Source: Dasypus novemcinctus (lineage: Eukaryota; Chordata; Mammalia; Cingulata; Dasypodidae). Taken from it: a DNA stretch of 64,000 nt. The notes under the pieces were generated by a model, which saw only the letters and a list, made by a program, of their open reading frames with translations, was not told the DNA's origin and searched no databases. Position numbers and translations under genes: made by a program. Positions within the stretch are counted from its first letter, which is position 1, and the number at the start of each line of letters is the position of its first letter. Of the stretch, positions 48,081 to 60,900 are shown piece after piece. The stretch lies in the NCBI RefSeq assembly GCF_030445035.2, contig NC_080680.1, forward strand, positions 116,338,228 through 116,402,227, read 5' to 3'.

Positions 48081-50439
48081 CTTATCTCACTATGTTCAGA
48101 TCTCTTTAAGACAGTGATTGTAACAACTCCATTCTCTTGCAATGTGAGATATTCAGTAATGTTGCTTATATGCACTAATGGATAGGAACAGATTTTATGA
48201 ACGCTATTGTGTCAGTTGTTACTATTAAAGAAGAATTTAAAAAAGAAGAATAGCATGGGATATAAAGATAAAACTACCATTTCATTAAAATTATCTCTTA
48301 AGGTTCATATAAACTTGGCAGAGATAAATCAATGAAATTTCACTGGTATTTTTATAAAAAACACTGTATTTTCTCCTTGAGGAAGAAAAAGGAAAAAAAA
48401 TGTAATAATACAACTCACTTCAATTTCAATTTTACAGTGTTATATTGAGAATTATCTAAGACTTTATTTCAAATGTCATATTTGTTCATAAAATGTTCAT
48501 GTAAAACTTCCCTCAAAGTAATGGGAATCTCTAACATTTCTTAAAAACCATGTTGATTTGAAATAAAATGTTGCTACTGTGAGAGTTTGTGAGAAGTATT
48601 AATTATTTTATAATTTATATAATTTGGCTATTATGTTATGTATATTTAAGTCACTTTTTCCAGCACTCATTTCTTTTTGTAATGTCAGTGTGATATTGTA
48701 ATATCTGACACATAGGGGTTCTCAGTAAACACCCATCTATTCATTTTCAAATTAATCTACTAAGCAGAATAAAATTTTTCAGTTTTAAAATATAACAAAC
48801 CCTGTTTCCAAATATAAGAAGTTGTTTTAAAATAATTTTTTGTCATCTATAATAGTAGACTTTGTAGAAATTACTAATGAAAATATTAAGGGACTCTGTA
48901 TCCTTTGAACATTATTTCATTACTCTATCCCTGAATACTTTCTCACCTATTGAAAGTGGAATCTTAGTTAATTTCTACAGTGTTTTCAACTCTTAACTTT
49001 AATGACACTGAGATTTTAAAAATATAAAACATAATCCCGCCAGGCATGACTAATTGTATTCTTTTGAATGACTTTCTTTTGGAGTTATTTTCAATTTGCA
49101 GACAAATTGGAGAGATAATAAAGAAAGTTTCTGTTTTCTCATTCAGATAATTAGACATTTGCAATAGTTACTTATTCAATATTACTGTGTCACTTTGAAA
49201 CCATATTTCAACTCTTCACACCTCAATGTACCCATCTATAGAAAGGTATGGCTCACTATATAATTAGTAAAGAATTTCACAGCTCTAAACATCCATGACT
49301 TTATAATATAAAAAGCAGGTATATCAGGCATATTTCCATTTGTATTTTGATGCAAACCTAGTAGGTTTGGGGTATTTGTGTGAATATCTAGGAGGATGCC
49401 TAAATAAGACTCCTTTCTTAAGTTGTTTTTTTCAGAAGCCAAATTTTACAGAGAAACATGTCATCTCTATGGGTATTAGAGTCAGAACCTAAGTGTTGAT
49501 ATATTAAATAGGCTTTTCTAAAACACTTTACCACAATAATATGCAATACCTATTTGAATTAAGGGCCAGATTCTTAATTTTTTGTGTGCCTGAAAATTAT
49601 CGATTCATTGTTGTCTTACAGACTTTTAAATTTTATGTCTTCTCTGTATTTCTTTTCATTCCAAAATGTTGTGTTTGTTTCCTGCATGAACTTATCTGCT
49701 TAAAATCATGGTAGATGAAGTCCACAAAAAAGTTAAAAGAAAATCATCATAATTAAAGCAATATCGTGTTTTATTTCATTTATTGTATCTAGATGATTTC
49801 TCAATTTCAGCATTTGACTTTTTAAATTATCATTTGATTTATTATGCAATACGTTTAATTAATTAGGATTGGTAAATATATTCTGAATTTGAATATTTTC
49901 GTATTTCCTAACATTAGTTTGGTAAATATTTGCATTATTTCTAAAAGTCACATGGGCAGGTGAATTTTGTATTGTGTTTTTGAACTCTTATTCAGCACAA
50001 TTTATTTTCAATGCCACTCATAATTAGGTCTGTGGACACTGTCCCTGGAGCATCAAGAAGTTTCTCCATTCCACATACCTTTTACTCCAACTTTAAATTG
50101 CTTTGGGGACTGGGGAACAATTACAAGTACTGTTGCACAGCAAATATTTACTCTTCCAAATCTGTGGAATCTGGCATCACTTTTTGAACCTGATCTTAAT
50201 TCAGAATGATGCAAATATTTAAGAAAAATAGCCTCTTCTTCCAGGAGGTGGAAATAATTTATCAGTATAAAGGTAAGACCTAAACATCATGACACTGCAT
50301 TTTTCCAAATATAATTAAGGCAGCTAATAAATACAAATTTCTAAATAAATAACCTCAAGAAACACACCTGTCAACTTATTTTCATAACAATTCTGCAATA
50401 ATTTCGTTTTTATTATTTTTATAATGTCTGCAAAGCCAT

Positions 50440-50580
50440 AAAGCATTTTGGATATGCTATCTTATTTTTTCATCACAACATCACGGTGAGAAAAGTAAGT
50501 CAGATATACTTACCACTATTTTACAAATGAGAAAACTGAGGATATAAATTAGAAGCAAAGAAGCTTAAAAGTTTTGACAC
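50440..50580 (+). mobile_element. MIR SINE remnant
   Basis: The text 'catcacaacatcacggtgag...ctattttacaaatgagaaaactgagg' follows the MIR core and 3' half (Ca-rich start, 'ttttacagatgaggaaactgagg' motif). MIRs are ancient and shared by placentals, so this copy should have been in the ancestral unit. Its absence from unit B is then a deletion. Confidence 0.7.
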
Positions 50581-50859
50581 TAAGTCTCAAACAATTTACC
50601 ATTATGATAAATCCATGTCTCATCTTTTCAAATGTATATAAGGTGGATCCCTCTGTACTTCCATTAGCTTAACTGATAATTATATATATTAGCTAGCAGA
50701 ATATGCTACAAGGAAAAAAAAATCAACAGCCAAAGGAAAGATTTAAAAGTTTTGTAAAGGAACAATTGACACATTAAAGTTGTCCTGATTATGAATTCAC
50801 TAATTCTACACAAAGAAATTGCTTAAGAGGCTCGAAACTAAATATTTATGCATTCAGTT

Positions 50860-50945
50860 GAGACCCATCTATTATGTGAAGAAACTGTGTTAGGTGCTAG
50901 TTAAAGAGGGATAAGCCAGACAGACAAACTCCTTACCCCATGCTT
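50860..50945 (+). mobile_element. L2/MIR-type ancient repeat remnant
   Basis: 'acccatctattatgtgaagaaactgtgttaggtgct' followed by a 'cagacaaactccttacc' phrase resembles the conserved 3' part of L2-type repeats. The same remnant is in unit B at about 14870-14950. Confidence 0.45.
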
Positions 50946-51057
50946 TTTGTTATCTCACAAAATACAAGTAAAGGCACATAAGGTCTTGGGAGCAGATAAA
51001 GCAAAGGAGCAAGACAGACCAGTGCTCATTGTGGGTTTGAATGGCAGAGAGGATTTC

Positions 51058-51068
51058 TCCCTGGGAGG
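51058..51068 (+). promoter_or_regulatory. EBF/Olf-1-like palindrome upstream of candidate exon (unit C)
   Basis: CTCCCTGGGAG is a perfect palindrome close to the EBF core TCCCNNGGGA, though not an exact match. It lies about 63 bases upstream of the candidate exon at 51132. OR promoters are known to be enriched in EBF and homeodomain sites. This is inference only. Confidence 0.3.
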
Positions 51069-51131
51069 GGAGAGCTTGGAGCCAGTTGCAGGGAAAGCTT
51101 GCAGGTGGCCTAAGATGCATTGTCATTTCAG

Positions 51132-51201
51132 TTGTCTAGAAGAGAAATCCTCTGCATGCCTGGACCCAGTAGGCAGACCTGGAACCTCAACATGCTGTCC
51201 T
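51132..51201 (+). other. candidate 5' noncoding exon of the unit C receptor
   Basis: Seventy bases between an acceptor 'tgtcatttcag' ending at 51131 and a donor CCT|GTAAGT at 51202. It has the same length and the same sites as the unit B block at 15144-15213, with a few substitutions between them. It lies about 4.2 kb upstream of the receptor start, or 2.8 kb without the later insertions. No transcript evidence is available. Confidence 0.35.
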
Positions 51202-51722
51202 GTAAGTTCAGTGTTCTGCCATCTTTCTTCCATTTACATTCATGATTGGGCAGATCAAAGTGCTCCTGCCCCTTATCCAAGGCATACTTTGCTAGAAATT
51301 CTGTTCTAAGAAGTAAAAAAGTGCATTTTGTTCTATTTGTTCTAAGAAGTGCATCAGTGTAGAATATTGTCACTTTCCTATGTAGTCTCCATGAATGAGT
51401 ACAGTCGAGGTCATCCTGTGATTTCATTTTATCTATGCTTGTTTTTGACCATTCCTTGTTTTTGACATAGGATTTCTATGTGGATTTTATTGACACCAGT
51501 TCAGCAAGACATAATGGAAAGAGTGTAGGCTTTGAATATTGCCATTTCCCATTATGATCCATGAGAACTGAGTCAAATAATCCAATTTAAAGGGCATGAT
51601 ATGACACCTAGGAGTCTGCTATAAAAATTGGTTAAATGAAATGAACACAGGATATTTTTACATAGTTCTGACTTTATGTGAATTAAAACAAACATTTTTA
51701 TGCTGAATTGTTTCTTCTCTGT

Positions 51723-52168
51723 GACTGATCATGAACCAATGGAATCAGTTCCACCAAAGTTTGATGGGCATTTAGGACCAAAAAAAAAAGAAATAGGCCA
51801 CACTAAATAGCAAAGTAGTAACAGCTTATTCGTGAGCTCACAATTTGGGAGTTGGTTCAAGGCAGCCACAGAATCCACCCAGAGCGTTGCAGGGTGGTAT
51901 ATGGTCTTGAGTCTCAACAAAGAAGGCACAGAACCAAGTCAGCATTTGAAAGATGATAAACATGTCTTTGAAGTTACTGACATGTAACAGCAGTAGTTTC
52001 CTACAATTATTTATCTTGCTAGAGATGTGCACTAACTCTTTAAGATGCATGACAAGGAGGGGTTTGTTTGTTTGTTTGTTTTTTGCCTTATTTAGGAACT
52101 TATGGATGCTTTGTCTTATGACTTCACAAATGGAGATAGTACATGCTCTCCTTTGCATTTTTTTTCAA
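51723..52168 (-). mobile_element. unit C-specific insertion, LTR-like (fossil)
   Basis: About 445 bases are present here but not at the matching point of unit B (near 15720). The termini could be TG...CA, and the - strand has an AATAAG in its middle, so a solo LTR is possible. Neither family nor target-site duplication could be established. A (TTTG)n stretch lies at 52063-52083. Confidence 0.35.
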
Positions 52169-53485
52169 AGTTGAACTATCTCTACTGTCTAATTTTTAAC
52201 TCAATTGATTCTATTTTCAGAATCTCTTTGACAAGTTTGCTTTCTGACTTCAAGCCCTTATCAGATCTACAGTAACTTTCCCGTATATAATCACATAAGA
52301 AATTCATTTGGAGAAGGGGAAAGGGGCTGTGCTGACATTCTCAATAACTCATATTAACCACATGAGGAATAACTTATGATTTTCACCAACTTCATATCTG
52401 ATGGTAATTATGGAAAGATCAATTTCCACACCCAGTCAGTAATTAATGACAACTGCTATACTCTAAATATCTTCATCCTTGTGTCATGTTTCTGCTCAAA
52501 AACCTCATAGAATCATGTTGTATGAGTCAAGTTGGGTGCAAGTTAAAGTCACAGGTTCTGAGCCCTCAGCCCTGCTTGGTCTAATGAGACTTTTCCTGAG
52601 CAAAAGAGGTGTTCATTTGTCTTTCAGATTTTGAGCCTTTATGTACTCTAATCACAATCTCTATGTCAGATTTGTTTAGCACCATTCCTGCACAGAAATT
52701 CCCTTTTTCAAAAAGGAGGCACTGCCATCTGATTACTTCTAAACTTTACTCAACCTGTTTTGTCTTCTAAGTTACCCCTGTTCTGTCTTCTCTTCCACAC
52801 ATCTCTAATTTCCATACTTCCAGGTCTGGCCTGAGTCTGAAACTCTTCCTAAATTACCCCTTAAGTGATTAATTACTCATAAACTTCTTTCCAGGAAAAC
52901 TCATAATTATCATCTAAACTACACAATGTAATTATATTTATATTGTATTTTTAACTGGAGTTTCGTACATGACTGATTATGAACATTATAATGACTGGTA
53001 CCTTAGATTATTGGTTTCATTTTCTTCCTGTGCTTGGAATGTGACTGGGCTCAAGTAGCCTACTAGGAATGTTCTAAAAATATTTTAGAACCCAGCCTAA
53101 GTTACCCTACTTTTTTTTAAATTGCGTTTTTCAACAATATTATTTTCTTAAGAATATTTAGCAAAATGGTTTGACTGAAGTTTACTGTAAAACACACAAA
53201 AAAATGTTTTTATAATTTTCCAGGTCAATAAGCCAATCTACTCAGTAAGACAAAACAAAATCTCACTAGATCAGAAATACCTGGATAGCTTGCTGACAGT
53301 ATAGATGAAAGCTTTATAGTCAGTGTTATTCCTCACCAATTGTGTCAGTACCATTTGGGAGCTTATGGGAATGCAGATTCTCAGGGCCTGCCCTGAACAC
53401 TAAAGCATAATCTGCAGTTGAACAATTATTTTGCATGTTAAAATTAGTGAAGCAGTGAACTAGAGGTGGTGTCAAAGGGCTGAGC

Positions 53486-54433
53486 AGATAAAGTAGATAC
53501 AACCCCAGGTATTGGTTCTTCTGAGGTCTACAGAGACCCACAGGTTATATGGTCATGGCAGATGGAGTTCGGTGCCATGTCAGTTGGCCCTACTTTGGAG
53601 TTTGTGTTTCTGTGTGATGGAACTGGACTCAGATATGATCTTTGTTCACAAGCCTCTCCTGTTACTTTTACCGGAACTGTAGTTGGTGCTGGGGTTTAAT
53701 ATATACCCAGGGGACCTGAATCTCTGGACCGACCATGTGATAGCCAGGCCCTGAGCCTCAACAGACTTCAGCTCCTATACTCTGGTTTATTGGACCTACC
53801 CCACTCAGCTAACATGGAGGTGAAGAAGGTCAACCACCACACCAGGGAGTCAAGAATGCCTACAACTGAAAGCAGGAGGATTACATCCAGCATCCATGTG
53901 GAATCTAAGCCCCCTTTTGATATAGATGTGTAGTGGACACAACCATGCCAGGGTCCACAGGATGGAGGAATAGAGTATGGATTAGGGTGGACTTACTGAT
54001 ATTCTATTCATGAACTATTGTGATTAGTAATTGAAGAAAATGTAGCATTGGTGTGGAGAAAGTGGCCATGATGGCTGCTGGGTGTAGGGAATGGGAGGAA
54101 GAGATGAAATGTGGGTGCATTTTCAGGACTTGGAGTTGTCCTGGGTGGTGCTGCAGGGTCAGTTACTGGACATTGTGTATTCTCCCATGGCTCACTGGGT
54201 GGAATGGGGCAGAGTGAGGGCTATGATGTGGACTATTGACCATGAGGTGCAGCAGTGCTCAGAGATGTATTCACCAAATGCAATGAATGTCTATGATGAT
54301 GAAGGAGATTGTTGTTATGGGGGGAGGGGTGTGGAGGGTATATGGGGACCTCATATTTTCTGAATGTAATAAAAAAAATTAAGTAAATAATTAAAAAAAA
54401 GAAATTGAAAAAAAAAAGACCAAAAAGAAAAAA
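53486..54433 (+). mobile_element. 5'-truncated L1 tail (3' UTR only)
   Basis: This follows the 3' UTR of the L1 at 36765 from its 'cagataaag.agatacaaccc' point to an A-rich end near 54433. Near-identical target-site duplications flank it (AAAGGGCTGAGC at 53474-53485, AAAGAGCTGAGC at 54434-54445). It carries about 72 extra bases near 53961-54035 that are absent from the other copies, so it represents a different, probably older, subfamily. It is absent from unit B at 17040. Confidence 0.9.
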
Positions 54434-55390
54434 AAAGAGCTGAGCTTCAAGCTCTATTTACTATTGACTAGTTTTGTAACCTTCTTTAAGTTCTCTCAAG
54501 ATTGAGAAAAATAAGATAATCTAAATAATGATTATTTGTTAAGCATGCAGTGGTATACACCCACAGGCTCACAAACAAACATATATGCAAACATATTATA
54601 TTTAAACATACTTTTTTACAGGTTGGCTTAAATAAGAAAATTATCAAGATAAACTATCAAGTTAAAAAAATATGTCAAGCAAAGAGACTGTAAAGTTCTA
54701 CTATGATTCTCCATCATATCCATGCAGAACTTTTCCATCAAGTTGTCTTGTCATAAGAACAAGCAAAGAAGCTATAAAGAGTGAACATCATTAGGAGTTC
54801 AACAACTTACTTTGGCTTGATAAGATGTTAAATAGCAATGCATGTAATTCATTTTATTATGATTAAATATATGTAGTGTGCACAATGAAACTGACTGGAA
54901 TATGGTATGAAGGCAGGCATAGAAAGAAATGTGCACCAAAATCAGAGTTGCCTTGAAATTTTGACCATGGATTTTAATCAATGAATCAAAACTCTATTCC
55001 TTGCTGAGTTGAATTTCGTCATTACCATCACTTGCATCCTGGGCCTGATGAAATGAAGAAGTCTAGTTGGAAATTTTCAATAATCTATAGATTTTTATGA
55101 TCTTCAAATCATAAAAGTGTCCTCAGCAGGAGAGGTTATTTCTGGTCTATGTCTGATCGTAGCTAGATCATCTCATGTTACCTATGGGGCATAGGCACAT
55201 TCAGCATTCCCAGTTTCATTGTAATATAGGGGTATTATTGAGGGTACCTGAATATCAGAACTTCAAACAAACACTCCATCTATTCCATCCTAGAAAAAGA
55301 TTTCTCAGGTAATTTGCAACTTTTTTTTTGTTGTAGACACTGAATATATTTTAGGTTATGTCTTCCTCTGACATTCTGAAAGCAGATGAC

Positions 55391-56344
55391 ATGGATAAGT
55401 ATAACCAGACATTTGTGTCAGAGTTTTTTCTTCTGGGCCTTTTTGGCCATCCAAAAGTTGAAATCATTTTCTTTGCTCTGATTCTAGTGATGTATCTAGT
55501 GGTTGTACTTGGCAATGGTGTCCTCATCATAGCCAGCATCTTTGATGCCCGTCTTCATACCCCGATGTATTTCTTCCTGGGCAACCTCTCTTTCCTGGAT
55601 ATCTGCTATACATCTGCTTCCATCCCATCAACACTGGTGCCCATCATATCACAGAAAAGAAGTATTTCCTTCTATGCATGTGCAGTGCAGATGTTCCTTG
55701 TGTTTGCCATGGGGTCAACAGAGTGTTTGCTCCTTGGCATGATGGCTTTTGACCGCTATGTGGCCATCTGTAACCCTTTGAGGTACCCTGTCATCATGAA
55801 CAAGGTGGTGTATGTTCTGATGGCTTCTACATCATGGTTCTCTGGTGGAATCAACTCGATTCTACACACGGCTCTTGCCATGCGGTTGCCTTTTTGTGGG
55901 AATAATGTTATCAATCATTTTGGATGTGAAATCTTAGCAGTCCTCAAGTTAGCTTGTGCTGACATATCCCTGAATGTTATCACCATGCTGGTGTCCAACA
56001 TGATCTTCTTGGTTCTTCCACTGCTGGTCATCTTCTTCTCCTATATTTTTATCCTCTACACAATCTTGAGAATGAAATCAGCCACAGGGAGGCGCAAGGC
56101 CTTTTCCACATGCTCTTCACATCTGACTGTGGTAATCATATTTTATGGTACCATTTTCTTTATGTATGCAAAGCCCATGTCTCAAGACCAGCCTGGGGAA
56201 GACAAATTTCAAACGTCAGACAAGCTCATGTTCCTCTTTTATGGGGCAATGACCCCCATGCTAAATCCTATAATCTATAGCCTGAGGAACAAGGATGTAA
56301 AAGCTGCTGTGCAGTATCTGTTGACCTGCAAATCCATCCAATAA
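55391..56344 (+). CDS. OR13C3-like: olfactory receptor, OR13C3/OR13C4-like (unit C), intact
   Basis: A 317-residue odorant receptor, single coding exon, closest to receptor B (about 90% identical by eye) and to human OR13C3/OR13C4 as I recall them. All family landmarks are present: N5-Q-T glycosylation site, GN in TM1, [58 protein letters not shown] and [16 protein letters not shown]. Differences from B cluster in the N-terminus, TM1-TM3, and the last extracellular loop and C-terminus, including A/G and K/Q changes near the end. The start is placed at MDKYNQTF. An in-frame ATG at 55358 adds [11 protein letters not shown], almost the same 11 residues as in unit B. The 'cctag' and 'ctcag' signals near 55290-55308 are possible acceptors for an upstream untranslated exon. 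The ligand is unknown. Confidence 0.95.
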   Translation: MDKYNQTFVSEFFLLGLFGHPKVEIIFFALILVMYLVVVLGNGVLIIASIFDARLHTPMYFFLGNLSFLDICYTSASIPSTLVPIISQKRSISFYACAVQMFLVFAMGSTECLLLGMMAFDRYVAICNPLRYPVIMNKVVYVLMASTSWFSGGINSILHTALAMRLPFCGNNVINHFGCEILAVLKLACADISLNVITMLVSNMIFLVLPLLVIFFSYIFILYTILRMKSATGRRKAFSTCSSHLTVVIIFYGTIFFMYAKPMSQDQPGEDKFQTSDKLMFLFYGAMTPMLNPIIYSLRNKDVKAAVQYLLTCKSIQ

Positions 56345-57936
56345 GAAACTCAGGAAATGTAAATCTTCATGTAATAACAGAAAACTAACCTTATTGGCAA
56401 AATCAATGAGGGACTTCCTTGTGGAAACCATAATTAGAAAGAAATGTTATCCTTTACCTTCACTTAATTTGTATACTTAGAATCTCTGAAAGCTATAGTG
56501 TACTATCAACTCTGCTTGCAATATGTTCTGATCCAGATTTCAGAGACAGTGAATTCTTTTAGAATCTTATCTTTGGTTATATCTGGAATGACTATCTTGG
56601 TGTACTATATGGCAATATATTGGGAAAAAGCCACACATACAATTCATATATGGACAGGTAGAGATAGAATTTCTGCTCTACCACAAACTCCTTCAATGGT
56701 ATTACATACTTTTTAAGTGGAAAATAGAAATATTATGTCTTTTCTACCCTAGGTGTGCTTCTTAAAAATGGAAATTCTATTGTGTACATGTCTGTGTGTG
56801 TCTGTGTTTGATCAGAATATGAATTTTCATTTTTCTTTCATCTCATTTATACCTTTATACTGTAATTGTTCCTGAGACTATTTTTCATGATCTAAACATG
56901 TTGGAGGGCATACAGTTTTTAGACTGTTCCTCCATTTGGGTTTGTCACATATTTTCTCATGATTCAATTCAGGTTATGCTTTTTTTTTCTTTCTTGACCA
57001 AGAATGACAAAAAATTTTTTTTCTCCTTCAGTGCCTTCCATCAAGAGGCAATTGATACTGATTTGCATCATTATTGAAGATACTAATCTTGATCATTTTG
57101 TTAAAATATTATCTGCCAGTATATTGACACTCTAAAATTACTTTTTTTTCATTTTTATTTAATAAACATCTTGTGGGAAGATACTTTGACACTATGTAAA
57201 TGCTCTAACAGCACACATTTATCCATCAGTTTTAGTAGTCATTGATGTTTCTTACCTTAATCAATTCTTATTCTTAGGTTTCATATGATGATTTTCTATT
57301 ATCTACCTCTAGCACTCTTTCTTTCATTCATTGCCATTTTTCTTTAAGGAAGGACTTCCTCATCTACCTTACTTTTTTATCCTTCACTTTGATTAAATTA
57401 ATTTGGATACACATGTTCTTATTCATTCAATAGTTTATACTGCATTATTAAAATTTCAATTTTAATGCCCAATTTCTTCCAGGTTTTCTCAATAGCATCT
57501 TTAATCTATATTCAGTTTCCTTTTGGCAGATTCCCATGATTCTGGATCACTTCCTTACTTTTTGGTGCAAGCTCATCTAGTCCTTTCCTATCTCAAGCCC
57601 TGGGATCAGTCGTATCTCTAAGAAGCCTTGCTTTTTTTTTTTTTTTTTTTTATTGCATTGTATATCTAAAACCAAGACCTGAGCCCAAGGTATGCTCGTT
57701 GCTCCCAAGGTATCATTCTTTCTAGGCCCTCTCAAGCAATCATTATTGTGAAATAAATGTACACAGAAACATACACGCATACTTATTTGAATATATATAT
57801 GAAAATTTTCATATCCACTCAAAACACACACACATATATATATACATTTAAAAGCAAGAGTTTATACTGATATATCCAACTTCATTCCAATACCAAAGGT
57901 TTATACGAACATTCCTTTTTTATATTTCTACATCTT
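56345..57936. other. OR unit C, downstream flank, no gene
   Basis: It aligns with unit A (7790-8280) and, further on, with unit B (19355-20060, then 33489-33684). About 57660-57930 probably continues toward the ERVL-bearing part of the unit but is too diverged to call. Simple repeats present are 20 T bases at 57632-57651 and a TA-rich stretch near 57832-57845. No gene is seen. Confidence 0.6.
57632..57651. repeat. poly(T) run
   Basis: Twenty consecutive T bases in unit C; the aligned place in unit B (near 33645) has none. It could be a slipped microsatellite or the tail of an undetected retrocopy. Confidence 0.7.
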
Positions 57937-60900
57937 TCTTTTTTTAATATATTTAAAAAAATTTTAAAGATACTTTGATTGCATAAATGTTACATAAAAA
58001 ATATAAGGGATTCCCATACGTCCCACTCCCAAACCCTCCCACATTTTTCCACATTAACAGCATAATTTATTAGTGTGGTACATTTGTTACAATTGATTAA
58101 TACATTTTGGAGCATTGCCACTAAATGTGGATTATAGTGTACGTTGTAGTTTATACTCTCTTCTGCAAAATTTTTTAAGTTATGACAAGATATACAATGG
58201 CTTGTATCTGCCATTGCAATGTCATTCAGGACAAATCCCAAGTCATGAAAATATCCCTATATTATACCTGTTTTTCTGTCTCCTTCCCCTCAGAACCTCC
58301 AGTGGCCATTGCCCCCACATCAATAATAAAATTTCTTCCATTGCTAGAATCACAATAAGTCTATATTAGATAGAATACTGGTAAATCTACTCTAGTCCAT
58401 TGTTCATTCCCTAATCCTGAGGATTCTAGGATGGAGATGCCTATTCCACCTCTAGTTGAGAGGGTCTTAGATCCAATGGGGCAGACAGATGAGATTATCT
58501 TTCTTGCAGTTCGCAGATTCTTTCATTTCCTTAGGATAGTCATCATCCATCATCATCTTTTTAGTTGTCCTTGGTGAGTCCAATGAACTGGAGAGTAGGT
58601 GTTGCAACTCTGTTGAGATTCAGGGTCCAACAGGTACATGGGCAGCCCCAAGACTTAAGTCTCTTGGATATGCACCTATCAAGACTTGCACTAAAATTAG
58701 TTTCAAATAGAGGGGTAGCATAGCCATGTGTAGAGAAAACCCAACTAAGTCCAACTGTGTCACACTGGGAGTGTAAATTCCCAAATATGTCACACTGGCA
58801 GGGCACCAAACTCCTGAGCTATCTGCCCTGCCTATAGTGTCTGGATGTTTCCACTATTTAAGGCAATATTTACTTTTGCAGTCATTGAGATCTTGCTGTG
58901 ACATGCATAAGCATAGCCTCCCAACTCACTTGGAAGTCTCTTAGCCATATAAACTTATTTGTCTTTCCCCTTTCCCCTTTTGGTCAATGTCTTTTTCCAG
59001 TTGCATTCCTAGTTGGAACTTGGTAGTAATCCCTCAGTGCCAGGGAGGCTCATCCCTGGGAGTCATGTCCCATGCTGGGAGGTAGGGAGGGGAGAGGCAA
59101 TGCATTTATATGCTGAGTTTGGTTTAGACAGAGGCCACATTTGAGCAATAAGGAGGCACTCAGGAGGTAACTCCTAGGTATCTATAATACTAGGTTAAGT
59201 TTCAATTTCAAAAGAAAAGGTTCATAAGCACAGTCATCAATATCAAGGGCCTATCAATGGTCCATCCTCTTTCACTAGTCACTGCCCCTGTACATGGGGG
59301 ATTCTTGCTATCTCATTAGAGAATATGGCAGAACTCCCCAGATTGAGAAATCGATATTCTCTCAGTTATTCTGTGAATCTTTACCCATTGTGACAATGTC
59401 CCATAAACACTTGATCTCATTTATTTGCCTATAGGTATGCCCCAGGTGAATTTCCTCCCAGGCATCCTTATCACTGACACCTCACACCAGTGATCCTCTC
59501 CTGCCACAGTTGTAACCCTTCTGTGATCCAAAATTTCTTCAAAAATGAAGTTATGAAAATAACCAAATATAATTAATAAGAAAATGAAATGATAGTGATA
59601 GTTTTAAAAATAACAAAATACAAAAAATTTTAAATATTGGAATAATTAAAAAATAATTAAAAACTATAAAATAAAAAATTTTTTACATTGTCTTTCATCA
59701 CTGTAAGATCTGTTGTCTTGTATATACAGTGACATTTTCTTCTGCTTATTACCCCAGTGTCTTATTTTTTTCATTTTGTCTTCAAAGAAGCTTTAGGTTA
59801 CAGAAAAGTCCTGTACAGAATGTAGGGGATTCTCATAAACCCAAAATTCTCCACCTTTTCCCCTTTCCCCTATTAATAACATTTTACATATGGATGGTAC
59901 ATTTGTTGCAACTGATGCACAAATATTGAAACATAGTTACCAACTATGGTAAATGGTTTACATCATGGCTTACATTTTGGACCATGCATTTTTATGAACT
60001 TTGATGCAATTCAACATGGCCTGTTTCCATTATAGCAAGATCATGTAGAATGCTTACATCGTCCCCCAAATGCCCCCTGTTCCATCTGTTCTAGTCCTCC
60101 CTCTCCCTCCCCTTGGGACCCACAGCAAACACCAGGCTTCACTCCTTGAAGAAAAATATTCCTAGGTACTTCCAACAACAATGAGGGCTTGACGCACTGG
60201 CCTGTTCTCCCCTATTAGAACCTGCCTTTGCTCTCAAGAGACTCCTGCCCCTCTAATTGAGAATATAGAGGGCCTCCCCAGGATGGGAGTCCACCACCTT
60301 GCTACTTATTATGTGGGTATCCACCCACATATGGCAAGGTGAACACACACACTTCCTAGAAGCTTGCCCTAGGAGCACCCTGTCCCAAATGCCATCCACA
60401 TCCAATACCCAAAATCTGTAACCCTCCCCTGCCATATTGCCAAAAGAACATTCCCAATGTTGTAGTTTCAACAGCATGCCAGCAAATCCCCATTGCTCAC
60501 CTCCTTCCTCCTCCCAGCCTTCACCCAGTTTCCATGGACTGTCCAACACACCCTCCCCACCCTACCCCCCCTTATAAACCAGCACTGCCCAACCCAATAG
60601 TATCATGGCACCACTGTCATGTCCATCCACTGCACAACTACACACTTTCCCCTTATCACAGATTTTGCCAATATGGGCATTGGCTTACAAACTTCTCCCT
60701 TTCTGTCTCCTGTAAACCTGTACTACAGAATCTAGCTCTGTAAGTTGGCTCAGTTTACTTAATTCATATCAGTGCTTTCATGTAATAGTTGTCTTTCAAT
60801 ACCTGGCTTGCTTCACTCAACATAAGGTCTTCAAGATTCATCCATGTTATTGCATGTGTTAATATGGCATTCCTTTTTACAGCTGAGTAATATTCCATTG

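Larger units (their letters stand above)
48081..55390. other. OR unit C, upstream flank
   Basis: No protein-coding gene is supported. It aligns with unit B (13976-17915) but is longer. It keeps a MIR-containing segment missing from B (about 50380-50570). It also contains an extra 445-bp block (51723-52168) and an L1 tail (53486-54433). About 48100-49760 is AT-rich and holds nothing recognisable. With the two extra blocks removed, the distance from candidate exon to receptor is about 2.8 kb, as in unit B. Confidence 0.7.
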
